Shown here: positions 22,361 through 30,798 of the stretch, piece by piece
How positions within the stretch are numbered: the first letter of the stretch is position 1
Layout of the letters: the number at the start of each line of letters is the position of its first letter
Assembly: GCF_004793545.1 (NCBI RefSeq)
Contig: NZ_SRYA01000051.1
Coordinates: 1 to 33,562, forward strand
Source: Petralouisia muris
GTDB lineage: Bacteria > Bacillota > Clostridia > Lachnospirales > Lachnospiraceae
Direction of reading: 5' to 3'
Length of the DNA stretch: 33,562 nucleotides
The notes under the pieces: generated by a model
Databases searched by the model: none
What the model was told of the DNA's origin: nothing
The model's input: only the letters and a program-made list of their open reading frames with translations
Program-made: the position numbers and the translations under genes

Positions 22361-22415
22361 GCCCTGTGAGCTGCCGCGGCTTTTAATGAGAAAATTTGTC
22401 AATAAGATAATTTTA

Positions 22416-22445
22416 TTGGAAATCAGGAATGTCTGAAAGTATAAT
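22416..22445 (+). promoter_or_regulatory. Probable promoter for the small-peptide/DUF6110/P-type ATPase genes
   Basis: A perfect TATAAT (22440-22445) lies 18 bases after TTGGAA (22416-22421). It is about 25 bp before the 26-residue gene and about 80 bp after the Fur-family stop. It allows the ATPase genes to be transcribed apart from the regulator. I see no palindrome of the 21856-21889 type here. Confidence 0.45.
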
Positions 22446-22469
22446 TAAAAGTTAAAGGAGGGCTGCCAT

Positions 22470-22550
22470 ATGAAGAATCATAGATTTTGGGCATGGGCTG
22501 CAGTAATATGTATGGTCATGGCAATTTATACTGGTTACAAACATAAATAG
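22470..22550 (+). CDS. 26-residue single-helix membrane peptide (DUF6219-like)
   Basis: This very short gene starts with ATG at 22470 behind AAAGGAGGG (22454-22462). The peptide starts MKNHRFWAWAAVICMVMAIY and ends TGYKHK: a charged N-terminus, one hydrophobic helix of about 16 residues, and a basic end. I recall similar tiny proteins annotated beside DUF6110 and metal P-type ATPases in Lachnospiraceae. It may be a small regulatory or stabilising subunit of the ATPase. The excellent ribosome binding site and conserved-looking gene order are the support. Confidence 0.7.
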   Translation: MKNHRFWAWAAVICMVMAIYTGYKHK

Positions 22551-22571
22551 ACGAAGGAGGAATGAATTGGT

Positions 22572-22841
22572 ATGTGGAAAATTTTAAATAAGATTGATGC
22601 GAAAAAAACAGGGATTTTTGCAGCAGGGGTATTGTTTGGCACAGCAAGAGTAAAGATATTATCCAGTAAAGACGCCAAAAAAGTATATACTCATTGTACG
22701 GCTGCAGCCCTTCGGGCGAAGGAATGTGTGATGAAGACAGCTTCCTGCATACAGGAAAATGCAGAGGATATTTATGCGGAAGCCACCCAGATCAATGAAG
22801 AGCGGGCTGCAAAAGAAGCAGAGTTTGAAGATGAAGTTTAA
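22572..22841 (+). CDS. DUF6110 family small membrane-associated protein
   Basis: The 89-residue protein starts MWKILNKIDAKKTGIFAAGV, with one short hydrophobic segment (about 14-28, GIFAAGVLFGTARVKIL). A helical, charged C-terminal half follows (VYTHCTAAALRAKECVMK, ENAEDIYAEATQINEERA). This matches my memory of DUF6110, usually found next to heavy-metal P-type ATPases. A CxxxxxxxC pair (about residues 41 and 51) could bind metal. GGAGG lies 11 bases before the ATG, rather far. The last 11 bases overlap the ATPase start, which indicates translational coupling. Confidence 0.8.
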   Translation: MWKILNKIDAKKTGIFAAGVLFGTARVKILSSKDAKKVYTHCTAAALRAKECVMKTASCIQENAEDIYAEATQINEERAAKEAEFEDEV

Positions 22842-24906
22842 AATTGTACATGAAATAAAAGGGCGTATGAGGATTCATGTTGCCTGCAGCCGGATGTCAT
22901 TGAAGGATGCAGATGTACTCCAGCATTATCTTTTGGGGCAGGAATCTGTCACGGCAGTAAAAGTATATGAGAGAAATCAGGATGCAGCAATCTGTTATGA
23001 TGGATCCAGGGGAGAAATCATCAGCATCCTTAAGGGGTTTTCCTTTCATAAGACAACGGTGCCAGATCATGTCTGGCAGAATTCGGGAAGGGAGATGAGC
23101 CGGAGGTACTGGGATAAAATCGTCTGGAAAACAGTATTGCGTATGGGAAGTAAAATATTCCTGCCTGTGCCGGTGAGGAATATCTTCGTAATCTGTAAGT
23201 CTGTGAAATATATCTTTAAGGGCGTCCGTGCATTAGGGAGAGGGAAAATAGATGTGTCCGTTCTGGATGGGACTGCAATTGCGGTATCATTGCTTAGAGG
23301 AAATATTAATACTGCAGGTTCTGTCATGTTCTTACTTGACATTGGAGAGATACTGGATGAGTGGACCCATAAGAAATCCGTAGATGATCTGGCAAGGAGC
23401 ATGTCGCTGAATATAAGCAGGGTCTGGCTTCTGGAAGATGGCAGAGAGGTTCTGGTGGACACGGATCAGATCAGGCAGGGGGATTCCATTGTCATCCGCA
23501 TGGGAAGCGTGATTCCCTTTGACGGCGTGGTAACAAAAGGGAGCGGAGAAGTCAGCCAGGCGTCCTTAACCGGGGAAGCCCTGCCAGTTCCAAAAGAAGC
23601 AGGAGGCTATGTATATGCAGGAACGGTATTGGAGGCAGGAGGACTGGTGGTTCAGGTAAAAGAGACATCAGGTTCTAATAAATATGAAAAAATAGTCCGC
23701 ATGATTGAGGAATCAGAACGGTTAAAATCTTCTGTGGAGGGGAATGCGGTGCAGATGGCTGATAAACTGGTGCCATATACCTTGCTGGGAGCGGCGTTTG
23801 TTTATCTTTTGACCAGAAATGCCTCAAAGGCGTTGTCCGTACTGATGGTGGATTTTTCATGCGCCTTAAAGCTGTCCATACCGATTGCAGTGTTGTCTGC
23901 AATCAGGGAAGCAGGAGCCTATCAGATTACCGTAAAAGGCGGGAAATTCCTGGAAAGAGTTGCAGAAGCGGACACGATTGTTTTTGATAAGACAGGAACG
24001 GTAACGAAGGTGCAGCCTGTTGTATCAGAAATCGTATCCTTTTCTTCAGAAAGCACAGATGAGCTTTTGGGCATTGCGGCCTGCCTGGAAGAACATTTCC
24101 CTCATTCTATGGCCAGGGCTGTGGTTCAGGCTGCCATGGAACAGGGAATTGTTCATGAAGAAAAGCATTCTAAAGTGGAATATATTGTGGCTCATGGGAT
24201 TTCCTCTATGGTAGACGGCAGAAAAGTAATTATCGGTAGCTACCACTTTGTGTTTGAGGATGAGTGCTGTGTGGTGCCGGAGGAGATGCTGGAAAAGTTT
24301 AAAAGTCTTCCGGATGAATATTCCCACTTGTATCTTGCAATTGAGGGGAAACTGGCTGCCGTCATCTGTATTGAAGACCCATTGCGGGAGGAAGCTGAGG
24401 AGGTTGTAGCGGAATTAAAAAGGGCTGGCTTTCAAAAGATCGTTATGATGACAGGAGACAGTGAAAGGACCGCACGTTCCATCGCATCAAAAATCGGCGT
24501 TGATGAATATTATTCTGAAGTGCTGCCAGAAGATAAAGCCGCATTTGTGGAAAATGAAAAAGCAGCAGGAAGAAAAGTTATTATGGTTGGAGACGGAATG
24601 AATGATTCACCGGCGCTTTCGGCTGCGGATGTGGGGATTGCTGTCAGTGACGGCGCCCAGATTGCAAGGGATGTTGCAGACATCACCATTGATGCGGATC
24701 ATTTGTTCGGGCTTGTAACATTGAAATCCATCAGCGACAGGCTGTCCGGGCGGATCCGGAAAAACTATTTCAGCATAATAGGGATTAATTCAGGACTGAT
24801 TCTGTTTGGGATCTGCGGTTTGGTACAGCCGACAGTATCTGCATTTGTTCATAATGCATCCACTTTGGCAATCAGCTTAAATAATATGAAGAATCTGCTG
24901 GAATAA
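22831..24906 (+). CDS. Heavy-metal P-type ATPase with non-canonical SCALK metal-site motif
   Basis: The 691-residue protein begins MKFKIVHEIKGRMRIHV, a heavy-metal-associated-like domain without the usual CxxC. The phosphorylation motif DKTGT starts at Asp386, SLTGEALPVPK is the actuator motif, and GDGMNDSPA is at 587-595. The P1B-type His-Pro motif is replaced by HFPHS. In the metal-binding helix the canonical CPC is replaced by Ser-Cys344-Ala-Leu-Lys (VDFSCALKLSIP), so the transported ion is not predicted by the standard Cu/Zn rules. The ATG at 22831 is used rather than an earlier in-frame start because it begins the conserved N-terminal domain and couples to the DUF6110 stop. It is probably a metal exporter regulated by the Fur-family protein upstream. 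Confidence 0.88.
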   Translation: MKFKIVHEIKGRMRIHVACSRMSLKDADVLQHYLLGQESVTAVKVYERNQDAAICYDGSRGEIISILKGFSFHKTTVPDHVWQNSGREMSRRYWDKIVWKTVLRMGSKIFLPVPVRNIFVICKSVKYIFKGVRALGRGKIDVSVLDGTAIAVSLLRGNINTAGSVMFLLDIGEILDEWTHKKSVDDLARSMSLNISRVWLLEDGREVLVDTDQIRQGDSIVIRMGSVIPFDGVVTKGSGEVSQASLTGEALPVPKEAGGYVYAGTVLEAGGLVVQVKETSGSNKYEKIVRMIEESERLKSSVEGNAVQMADKLVPYTLLGAAFVYLLTRNASKALSVLMVDFSCALKLSIPIAVLSAIREAGAYQITVKGGKFLERVAEADTIVFDKTGTVTKVQPVVSEIVSFSSESTDELLGIAACLEEHFPHSMARAVVQAAMEQGIVHEEKHSKVEYIVAHGISSMVDGRKVIIGSYHFVFEDECCVVPEEMLEKFKSLPDEYSHLYLAIEGKLAAVICIEDPLREEAEEVVAELKRAGFQKIVMMTGDSERTARSIASKIGVDEYYSEVLPEDKAAFVENEKAAGRKVIMVGDGMNDSPALSAADVGIAVSDGAQIARDVADITIDADHLFGLVTLKSISDRLSGRIRKNYFSIIGINSGLILFGICGLVQPTVSAFVHNASTLAISLNNMKNLLE

Positions 24907-24953
24907 GTATGGGGTTAAGTATTCCGTATCAGAATGGAAGAAAGCAGAAAAGG

Positions 24954-24985
24954 AACCACCGGGAACGGAAAAGAACCCGGTGGTT
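24954..24985. terminator. Bidirectional-type terminator hairpin between convergent genes
   Basis: AACCACCGGG (24954-24963) pairs perfectly with CCCGGTGGTT (24976-24985) across a 12-base loop. It lies between the stop of the P-type ATPase (plus) and the stop of the ferredoxin protein (minus). On the minus strand the stem is followed by a T-rich run (CCTTTTCTGCTTTC); on the plus strand the T tract is poor. Confidence 0.6.
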
Positions 24986-25014
24986 ATGTACCATACCCGT
25001 AAATCTTAAAAGGC

Positions 25015-25779
25015 TCAGAGAAACAGTTCGCACTCTTTTCTGATGGAACAGGCTTTTTTGAGAACCTGTGAGGCGGCTGCCACCATTGCACGGTTGTTTT
25101 TTCTCGCTGAGTGGGGACAGTTTTCCACGCACCGCATACATGAAATGCATTTTTTGGAATCTGTTAGTTTCGGATTGGCAAGGGCAATGGCCTGTGCAGG
25201 ACATTGTCTGGCGCATAGGCCGCAGCTGGTGCATGAAGCGGAAGCTTTGGGAATTAATCCTCCTCCGCCGGCTTTTTTATAAGGGCGGTTTCCCGGTAAT
25301 TTTAATTCATTGCCTGTTTCGCCGGAATGAACTTTTTGGAGTATCTGTCGGGCAAAAGCCTTTAACTGCCGGGAATCTTCAGCGTCCGGCCTTCCGGATG
25401 CGTACTGGTGCATAATCGAATGCTCTGCAATTGCTGAAACAGCGGCAATGACAGTAAAGCCGCAGTCAGACGCGATATCTGCCATTTCAACTAATGTGTC
25501 TTCATAAGCGCGGTTTCCATAGACGCAAAGGAGTACGCATTTTGCTGCGTTTCCCCGGACTTTGGAAAGCCGTTTGGCTGCAAGGTCGGGTATGCGGCCG
25601 CCAAAGGACGGTACTGCGATTAATACGAGATCATCTGCGCACAGCTCATATTTGGTAAAGCTGCAGGCAGGATCTGACAAGTCGGCAGTAACGATTGACA
25701 GACTCCACTCTGAGGTAATGAGGTCTGCGGCTTTCTTCGTTCCGCCGGTGGGACTGAAAATAAATTGGATGTATTTCAT
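25015..25779 (-). CDS. Flavodoxin-fold plus 2[4Fe-4S] ferredoxin protein (EFR1-like)
   Basis: The 254-residue cytosolic protein starts MKYIQFIFSPTGGTKKAADL, a flavodoxin-like domain (about 1-150) with an S-P-T-G-G-T phosphate-binding loop. A ferredoxin domain follows with two 4Fe-4S motifs: CTSCGLCARQCP (Cys183, 186, 189, 193) and CISCMRCVENCP (Cys211, 214, 217, 221). Such fusions carry electrons between flavin and iron-sulfur centres in anaerobes. The start at 25779 is preferred over an upstream in-frame start at 25851 because AAGGAGG immediately precedes it and the longer form would begin in the operator. It is transcribed divergently from an Rrf2 regulator, which probably controls it. Confidence 0.88.
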   Translation of the reverse strand: MKYIQFIFSPTGGTKKAADLITSEWSLSIVTADLSDPACSFTKYELCADDLVLIAVPSFGGRIPDLAAKRLSKVRGNAAKCVLLCVYGNRAYEDTLVEMADIASDCGFTVIAAVSAIAEHSIMHQYASGRPDAEDSRQLKAFARQILQKVHSGETGNELKLPGNRPYKKAGGGGLIPKASASCTSCGLCARQCPAQAIALANPKLTDSKKCISCMRCVENCPHSARKNNRAMVAAASQVLKKACSIRKECELFL

Positions 25780-25822
25780 ATGATAGCCTCCTTGTGTAAT
25801 ATTTAGATTTACACCTTTGGTC

Positions 25823-25851
25823 AGTATAGCATAGGGAAGGTGTAGTGTCAA
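25823..25851 (-). promoter_or_regulatory. Near-consensus promoter of the ferredoxin-protein gene
   Basis: Read on the minus strand, TTGACA (25846-25851) and TATACT (25823-25828) have a 17-base spacer. The transcript would start near 25816 and have a leader of about 35 bases. The -35 lies inside the GGTGTA/TACACC inverted repeat. Confidence 0.8.
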
Positions 25852-25861
25852 TATTTACACC
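25839..25861. promoter_or_regulatory. Candidate Rrf2 operator between divergent promoters
   Basis: GGTGTA (25839-25844) and TACACC (25856-25861) form an inverted repeat with an 11-base centre, and a further TTTACACC copy lies at 25808-25815. The repeat spans the -35 elements of both divergent promoters, so a bound Rrf2 dimer could control both genes at once. Confidence 0.6.
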
Positions 25862-25882
25862 ACGAATGTTTTTTGATATACT
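25854..25882 (+). promoter_or_regulatory. Promoter of the Rrf2 regulator gene
   Basis: TTTACA at 25854-25859 and TATACT at 25877-25882 have a 17-base spacer. The two divergent -35 elements are only two bases apart (25851 and 25854), which is a back-to-back arrangement sharing one operator. Confidence 0.7.
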
Positions 25883-25919
25883 GTAAGGAACTGTTAAGAA
25901 ATTTGGAGGAATGAAATTC

Positions 25920-26366
25920 ATGCATATCAGTAAAAAATGTTCTATCGCTGTCCATTGTCTTATTTTTATCAATGAGTATGGGGAAAATAAACGCGTGACC
26001 AGTGAGCTTCTGGGGCTTTCAGCCGGATGTAATCCTGTTACAATCCGCAATATTATAAGCGCATTGAAAAAAGATGGTATCTTATCTGTCAAATCCGGTA
26101 CAGGCGGCGCTGTATTGAACTGCCCTGCGGAGGAAATCAGCTTATACCGAATTTGTATGGCAGTGGAGCCGGACGCGCTGAAAAAATTGATCGGCGTGCA
26201 TGCAGCGCCATCGCCCTTGTGTCCCGTGGGAAAGAATATTCATGGGGTATTGGAAATATGCTACAGCAAAATATGCAGTGACCTGAAGAACAGCCTGCGT
26301 TCGATTACGCTGAAAGAAATGGTAGAGGAATATCATAGGGCGGCATTTATTCTGGATAATGGTTAG
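25920..26366 (+). CDS. Rrf2-family transcriptional regulator (YwnA-like)
   Basis: The 148-residue protein starts MHISKKCSIAVHCLIFINEY, the standard Rrf2 opening. A winged helix follows (VTSELLGLSAGCNPVTIRNIISALKKDGILSVKSGTGGAVL). The three-Cys iron-sulfur cluster loop of IscR/NsrR is not complete (only C-P-V-G near the centre), so it fits the YwnA-type branch rather than a cluster sensor. ATG 25920 is preferred over 25911, which is only one base from the GGAGG at 25905-25909. It probably regulates itself and the divergent ferredoxin gene through the shared inverted repeat. Confidence 0.85.
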   Translation: MHISKKCSIAVHCLIFINEYGENKRVTSELLGLSAGCNPVTIRNIISALKKDGILSVKSGTGGAVLNCPAEEISLYRICMAVEPDALKKLIGVHAAPSPLCPVGKNIHGVLEICYSKICSDLKNSLRSITLKEMVEEYHRAAFILDNG

Positions 26367-26377
26367 CAAATACTAAC
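26362..26377. promoter_or_regulatory. GTTAG-N6-CTAAC site upstream of the ABC exporter genes
   Basis: GTTAGCAAATACTAAC overlaps the stop codon of the Rrf2 gene and lies 75 bp before the first ABC gene. Including one flanking base on the left, it matches 15 of 17 positions of the core of the palindrome over the Fur-family promoter (21864-21880), with identical spacing. It may place the ABC genes under the same regulator. Confidence 0.45.
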
Positions 26378-26452
26378 TGTTGTTCGCACAAGAAGACAGG
26401 GCGGGAATTGTATTACGACTGTCTGGAGAAAATAACAGCGGGGTAAAAGATT

Positions 26453-28288
26453 ATGATGATTAATAAAAGGCTGATCGGTACAGTCAGTGAAAGTAAAAAA
26501 TACATAGCGGGAAATGTGGCAGTGCAGTGGTGTTCCCTTGGGGCTAATATTGTCATGATGGCGACGGTGGCGGATCTGCTTGCATCCCTATACATGAAAG
26601 CAGCGGACAAAGCCAGCCTGTTTCTGACTGCGGCAGTGGCGGTGATTGCTGTCTTAATCCGTTTTATCTGTACGGCTCTTTCAAGCCGCATGGGGTACCT
26701 TTCCTCAAAAATGGTCAAGAAGCTTCTCCGTGAAAAAATATATGCAAAGCTCCTGCGGCTGGGCGTGTCTTACAGGGAACAGGTGACGACTTCGGAGGTG
26801 GTTCAGGTGGCAGTGGAGGGCGTGGAGCAGCTTGAAACCTATTTCGGCGCATACCTTCCCCAGTTCTTTTATGCTATGCTGGCGCCCCTTACGTTGTTTG
26901 TATGTTTGTGCTTTGTAAACGTGCCTTCCGCCATTGTTCTGCTTATCTGCGTGCCTTTGATTCCCATTGCAATAGCGGCGGTGCAGACCTGGGCGAAAAA
27001 GCTGCTGTCAAAATATTGGGGGCAGTATACGGCGCTGGGCGATACCTTTCTGGAAAACCTGCAGGGGCTTACCACGCTGAAAATCTATCAGGCCGATCAT
27101 TTCAAGAATGAGGAAATGAACCGTGAAGCGGAAGAATTCCGCAAAATTACGATGAAAGTGCTGACTATGCAGCTTAATTCCATTACGATTATGGATTTGG
27201 TTGCCTATGGCGGCGGGGCATTAGGGGTGATTCTGGCGGCAGCACAGTTCAAGGCGGGAAATGTCTCTCTTTCCGGATGTCTTTTGATTATATTGCTGTC
27301 AGCGGATTTCTTTATTCCTATGAGGCAGCTTGGCAGCTTTTTCCATGTTGCCATGAATGGAATGGCGGCAAGCAATAAAATTTTCCGGCTGCTTGATTTG
27401 CCGGAAAAAGCGGAAAAAACAGAAAGTTTTCCCGCGGACTGCAGCCTTTATTGTTCTGATTTGCATTTTTGCTATACTGGGAAAAACTCATCTGAAACAG
27501 AGAAAAATCAATCCGGAGCAGAGGAGAGAGAGATCCTGCATGGAATCCATATGGAGTTTCCTCAGGGGAGATTTGTTTCCATTGTGGGTGAAAGCGGCTG
27601 CGGAAAATCTACCGTAGCTTCGGTTCTTATGGGAAGAAACCAGGGATATTCCGGCGCGGTAAAGGTTGGAGAAACGGAATTAAGAGACATAAATGAAGGG
27701 GAACTGATGAAACATATCACTTATGTCAGCCATCAGAGCTATCTGTTCAAGGGCACAATCCGGGAAAATCTGTTGATGGGAAAACCTGACGCTTCTGATA
27801 AAGAATTGTGGGCAGTACTGGAACGGGTGAAGCTGTCAGGTTTTCTGAAAGCTGAGAATGGGCTTGACACGCTTCTGACAGAGAAGGCCTTGAACCTTTC
27901 AGGCGGCCAGTGCCAGAGGCTTGCGCTGGCGCGGGCGCTGCTGCATGACAGCCCTGTTTATATTTTCGATGAAGCTACCTCCAATATTGATGTAGAGAGC
28001 GAGAACGATATTATGGAGGAAATCCATGGGTTAGCTGGATACAAAACGGTTATTTTGATTTCACACCGGCTGGCCAATGTGACAGCTTCGGATTACATTT
28101 ACGTGATGGACAAAGGAAATATTGCAGAAAGTGGGAACCATGAGGAACTGCTGGCACAGGGCGGCGTTTATGCAGAATTGTGGAACGCCCAGCAAAGTCT
28201 GGAAAATTATGGAAACAGCCAAAGGGTGTACCAGGATGACTATTCTGCTGGAGCAGAAGGCCAAAGAAGAGGAAAGGACGGTGTTTAG
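26453..28288 (+). CDS. ABC exporter half-transporter (fused membrane and ATPase domains), first subunit
   Basis: The 611-residue protein has an N-terminal six-helix ABC exporter domain (about 15-320) and a nucleotide-binding domain (about 345-590). Walker A is GESGCGKS at 379-386, the signature is LSGGQCQRLALARAL, Walker B is VYIFDEATSNID, and the switch is ISHRLANV. Residues of the membrane part (ALGDTFLENLQGLTTLKIYQ) resemble CydD-like exporters. It forms a heterodimer with the following gene product, which is broken in this window. The start uses ATG 26453 with only a weak GCGGGG site. The substrate is unknown; the site at 26362-26377 hints at metal- or redox-linked control. Confidence 0.88.
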   Translation: MMINKRLIGTVSESKKYIAGNVAVQWCSLGANIVMMATVADLLASLYMKAADKASLFLTAAVAVIAVLIRFICTALSSRMGYLSSKMVKKLLREKIYAKLLRLGVSYREQVTTSEVVQVAVEGVEQLETYFGAYLPQFFYAMLAPLTLFVCLCFVNVPSAIVLLICVPLIPIAIAAVQTWAKKLLSKYWGQYTALGDTFLENLQGLTTLKIYQADHFKNEEMNREAEEFRKITMKVLTMQLNSITIMDLVAYGGGALGVILAAAQFKAGNVSLSGCLLIILLSADFFIPMRQLGSFFHVAMNGMAASNKIFRLLDLPEKAEKTESFPADCSLYCSDLHFCYTGKNSSETEKNQSGAEEREILHGIHMEFPQGRFVSIVGESGCGKSTVASVLMGRNQGYSGAVKVGETELRDINEGELMKHITYVSHQSYLFKGTIRENLLMGKPDASDKELWAVLERVKLSGFLKAENGLDTLLTEKALNLSGGQCQRLALARALLHDSPVYIFDEATSNIDVESENDIMEEIHGLAGYKTVILISHRLANVTASDYIYVMDKGNIAESGNHEELLAQGGVYAELWNAQQSLENYGNSQRVYQDDYSAGAEGQRRGKDGV

Positions 28289-28291
28289 GGC

Positions 28292-29824
28292 GTGGGAAGA
28301 CGGAACGGATTTGCAGTTATGTCGAGGCTTATCGGCCTTGTGAAGCCTCTTGCGGGATTTATGGTCTTTGCAGTTATGATGGGCTTGGCCGGTCATTTAT
28401 GCGCTTCTTTTATTACGATTCTGGGTGGATATGCAGTGCTTGGCCTGCTGGGTTTTGATACGGCCTTAAGCCTGAAAACCATATCTGCCTGCGTGCTTGT
28501 GTTTGCTGTCTTGCGGGCAGTTTTGCGGTATGGGGAACAGTCATGCAATCATTTTATTGCCTTTAAGCTGCTTGCTCTGCTCCGGGATAAAGTGTTTGGA
28601 GTCTTACGAAGGCTTTGTCCCGCAAAGCTGGAGGGAAGAGACAAGGGAGATTTGATTTCAGTCATTACCTCAGATATTGAGCTGTTGGAGGTGTTTTATG
28701 CGCACACAATTTCGCCTGCGGCGATTGGTTTTCTGTATACAATTGTTATGTGCCTGTTTATCGGTTCTTTCCACCCTGCGCTTGGGGGGTTGGCGCTCCT
28801 TGCATATCTGACGGTGGGAATTGTAATACCGATTATCACCTCAAAATTAAGCGGGCGGCTTGGGATGGAATTTCGTGCCGGATCGGGAGATTTAAGCGGA
28901 TTTGTTCTTGACAGTTTGCGGGGGCTTTCGGAAACGGTGCAGTATGGCCAGGGGGAGGAACGACTTACACAGATGAATGAAAAGACAGACCTTCTTTCGG
29001 ATACGGAAATGCGTTTGAAGCGCGCTGCGGGGAGAAATATGGCGGTTACGAACACGGTGATTCTTATTTTTGATTTATGGATGCTGTTTTTATCTGCTAT
29101 GCTGTATCAGAAGAACATTGTGGATTTTACGGGAGTCCTGATTCCGGTGGTGGCCCTGTTTTCTTCCTTCGGGCCTGCCGTGGCATTGGCGAACCTGGGA
29201 AGCACGCTGCAGAATACTTTTGCAGCGGGAAACCGTGTGCTGGATATTCTGGATGAAACGCCTGCCGTTTCGCAAGTGGCTGGAAAAGAAGAGACTGCCT
29301 TTGACGGCGCTTCTGCGGAAAATGTCAGCTTTTCTTACGGGGCAAAAACAATCCTTGACCGTGTATCTTTGCAGATACCCCAAGGAAGAATCATTGGACT
29401 GGTGGGCAAAAGCGGCAGCGGAAAATCTACGCTGTTAAAGCTGTTTATGCGCTTTTGGGATATTGACAGCGGGAAAGTGGAGATTTCAGGCAGGAGTATC
29501 AGAGAAATTAATACCTCAAATCTTAGGGATATGGAGAGCTTCATGACACAGGAAACCCATTTGTTTCAGGACAGTATCCGGAACAATCTTCGGATTGCCA
29601 AGCTGGATGCATTGGATGCGGACATTGAGGCAGCCTGCAGAAAAGCCTCTGTCCATGATTTTATCATGAGTCTGCCTCAAGGCTATGATACGCCGGTGGG
29701 GGAGCTTGGGGATACGCTTTCGGGCGGGGAGCGGCAGCGGCTTGGACTTGCAAGGGCATTTTTGCACGACGCGCCCTTTCTGCTGCTTGACGTAAACTGG
29801 TGCAAGGGTTTTGGCTGTATATAG
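28292..29824 (+). pseudogene. ABC exporter half-transporter, second subunit, truncated after Walker B
   Basis: The 510-residue open frame starts GTG at 28292, three bases after the preceding gene. It has a six-helix exporter domain (about 20-310) and most of an ATPase domain: Walker A GKSGSGKS at 372-379 and LSGGERQRLGLARAF. It breaks off at LLLD (Asp500), and the next residue should be the catalytic Glu of Walker B. Instead the frame reads VNWCKGFGCI and stops. The catalytic Glu, D-loop and switch His are all missing, so ATP hydrolysis at that site should fail. The join after base 29791 looks like a deletion or recombination point; the missing end is not found elsewhere in the window. Confidence 0.85.
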
Positions 29825-30155
29825 TGTGTATTGTGTTTAAAATGATGGAATATAGCCACTTGATATACAAGGTATAGGGAAAGATGTGTATGGAGTAGAG
29901 AGGGATAATTGTAATGACTGGCATAGGGAATGATATCTCCGGATGCCGGTTTTTTTGATGGAAAAGGAGATGAGGGAAAGGGGATTTGATGGTGGTTGTC
30001 CAACCTGAATCTGAAAAAAGCATGGCATACAGCAGAGAGTGGGATGTGGAGAGGGATGGAAAAATGGAATCCACCAGGACAGGAAAAATTCACTTGAATA
30101 CAAACATAAGTTCTGATATGATATAGTACAAAACGACAGATTGAGGAAGAGGAAA
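29825..30155. other. Gene-free stretch after the truncated ABC gene
   Basis: About 330 bases hold no convincing gene on either strand. Plus-strand sequence is purine-rich. Open frames on the minus strand are low-complexity shadows without ribosome binding sites. I see no inverted-repeat ends, integrase, transposase or target duplication next to the ABC break, so what inserted or was deleted cannot be told from here. Confidence 0.5.
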
Positions 30156-30710
30156 ATGAGTGAAGCAAATGTATTTGAGGAATGTCCTGTTTACAGATCG
30201 GAGCATTTCCTGCTGAGACAAATGAGGATGGAGGATGCCAAAGGGCTCTTCCAATGCTACAGCAACCCTGAGGCCGCAAAGTATTTCAATGGCGACTGCT
30301 GCGGCGATGACTTTTATTATACGGATTTCAGCCGGTTTGTGAAATGCATGGAATTCTGGGAGAGCCGGTATCAGGAAAAGGATTTTGTGCGTTTTACGAT
30401 CGTATATGGCAGTGCCGGAAGGATTGCGGGGATGGCAGAGATCTGCCCCTCTTACAAGTATTCGGCTGACGGGGCGTGTATGGGAATCCTGCGGCTTGAC
30501 CTCCTGCCGGAATATGAAACAAGGGAAGATATTCAGGAACTGATGGAATTGATCCTGAAACATGTATATGAAGATTTCCAAGTCCGTTCCGTGATCATGA
30601 AAGCACAGGAGGACGCACGGATCCGGAGAAGTGTGCTGAAAGGGCTTTGTTTTGTCCCGGCACAGGATGAGTGCAGCATTCCGTTCAAGGATTATTTTAT
30701 CCGGTATTGA
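30156..30710 (+). CDS. GNAT-family N-acetyltransferase
   Basis: The 184-residue protein opens with the RimJ/RimL-type layout: SEHFLLRQMRMEDAKGLFQC (about 15-34), then YSNPEAAKYF, a central RFTIVYGSAGRIAGMAEI strand pair, and GILRLDLLPEYETREDI before the acetyl-CoA-binding helix. The classical Q/RxxGxG/A loop is poorly conserved, so the acceptor and activity are uncertain. ATG 30156 is preferred over TTG 30141, because the TTGAGGAAGAGG stretch supplies the ribosome binding site. A hairpin terminator lies about 40 bp after its stop, so it is a single-gene unit. Confidence 0.75.
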   Translation: MSEANVFEECPVYRSEHFLLRQMRMEDAKGLFQCYSNPEAAKYFNGDCCGDDFYYTDFSRFVKCMEFWESRYQEKDFVRFTIVYGSAGRIAGMAEICPSYKYSADGACMGILRLDLLPEYETREDIQELMELILKHVYEDFQVRSVIMKAQEDARIRRSVLKGLCFVPAQDECSIPFKDYFIRY

Positions 30711-30752
30711 GTGCAGATAAAAAATGAATAGGGAAAAGCATGCGAGAAACAG

Positions 30753-30798
30753 CAGATACAGTGTGGCCTTATGGACAGAGGAACTGTATCTGTTTTTT
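30753..30798 (+). terminator. Rho-independent terminator after the GNAT gene
   Basis: CAGATACAGT (30753-30762) pairs with ACTGTATCTG (30783-30792) across a 20-base loop and is followed at once by six T residues (30793-30798). The stem can be extended by one G-T and one A-T pair. Confidence 0.8.

Noticed and set aside
29780-30150. Insertion sequence or integrative element end at the ABC break
   Set aside because: I looked for transposase or integrase frames, terminal inverted repeats and target duplications and found none in the window; the break is reported but not assigned to an element.
29683-30279. Long minus-strand open frame across the end of the broken ABC gene and the GNAT start
   Set aside because: It runs antisense to two recognisable genes, is rich in Ser/Pro/His, and has no start signal.
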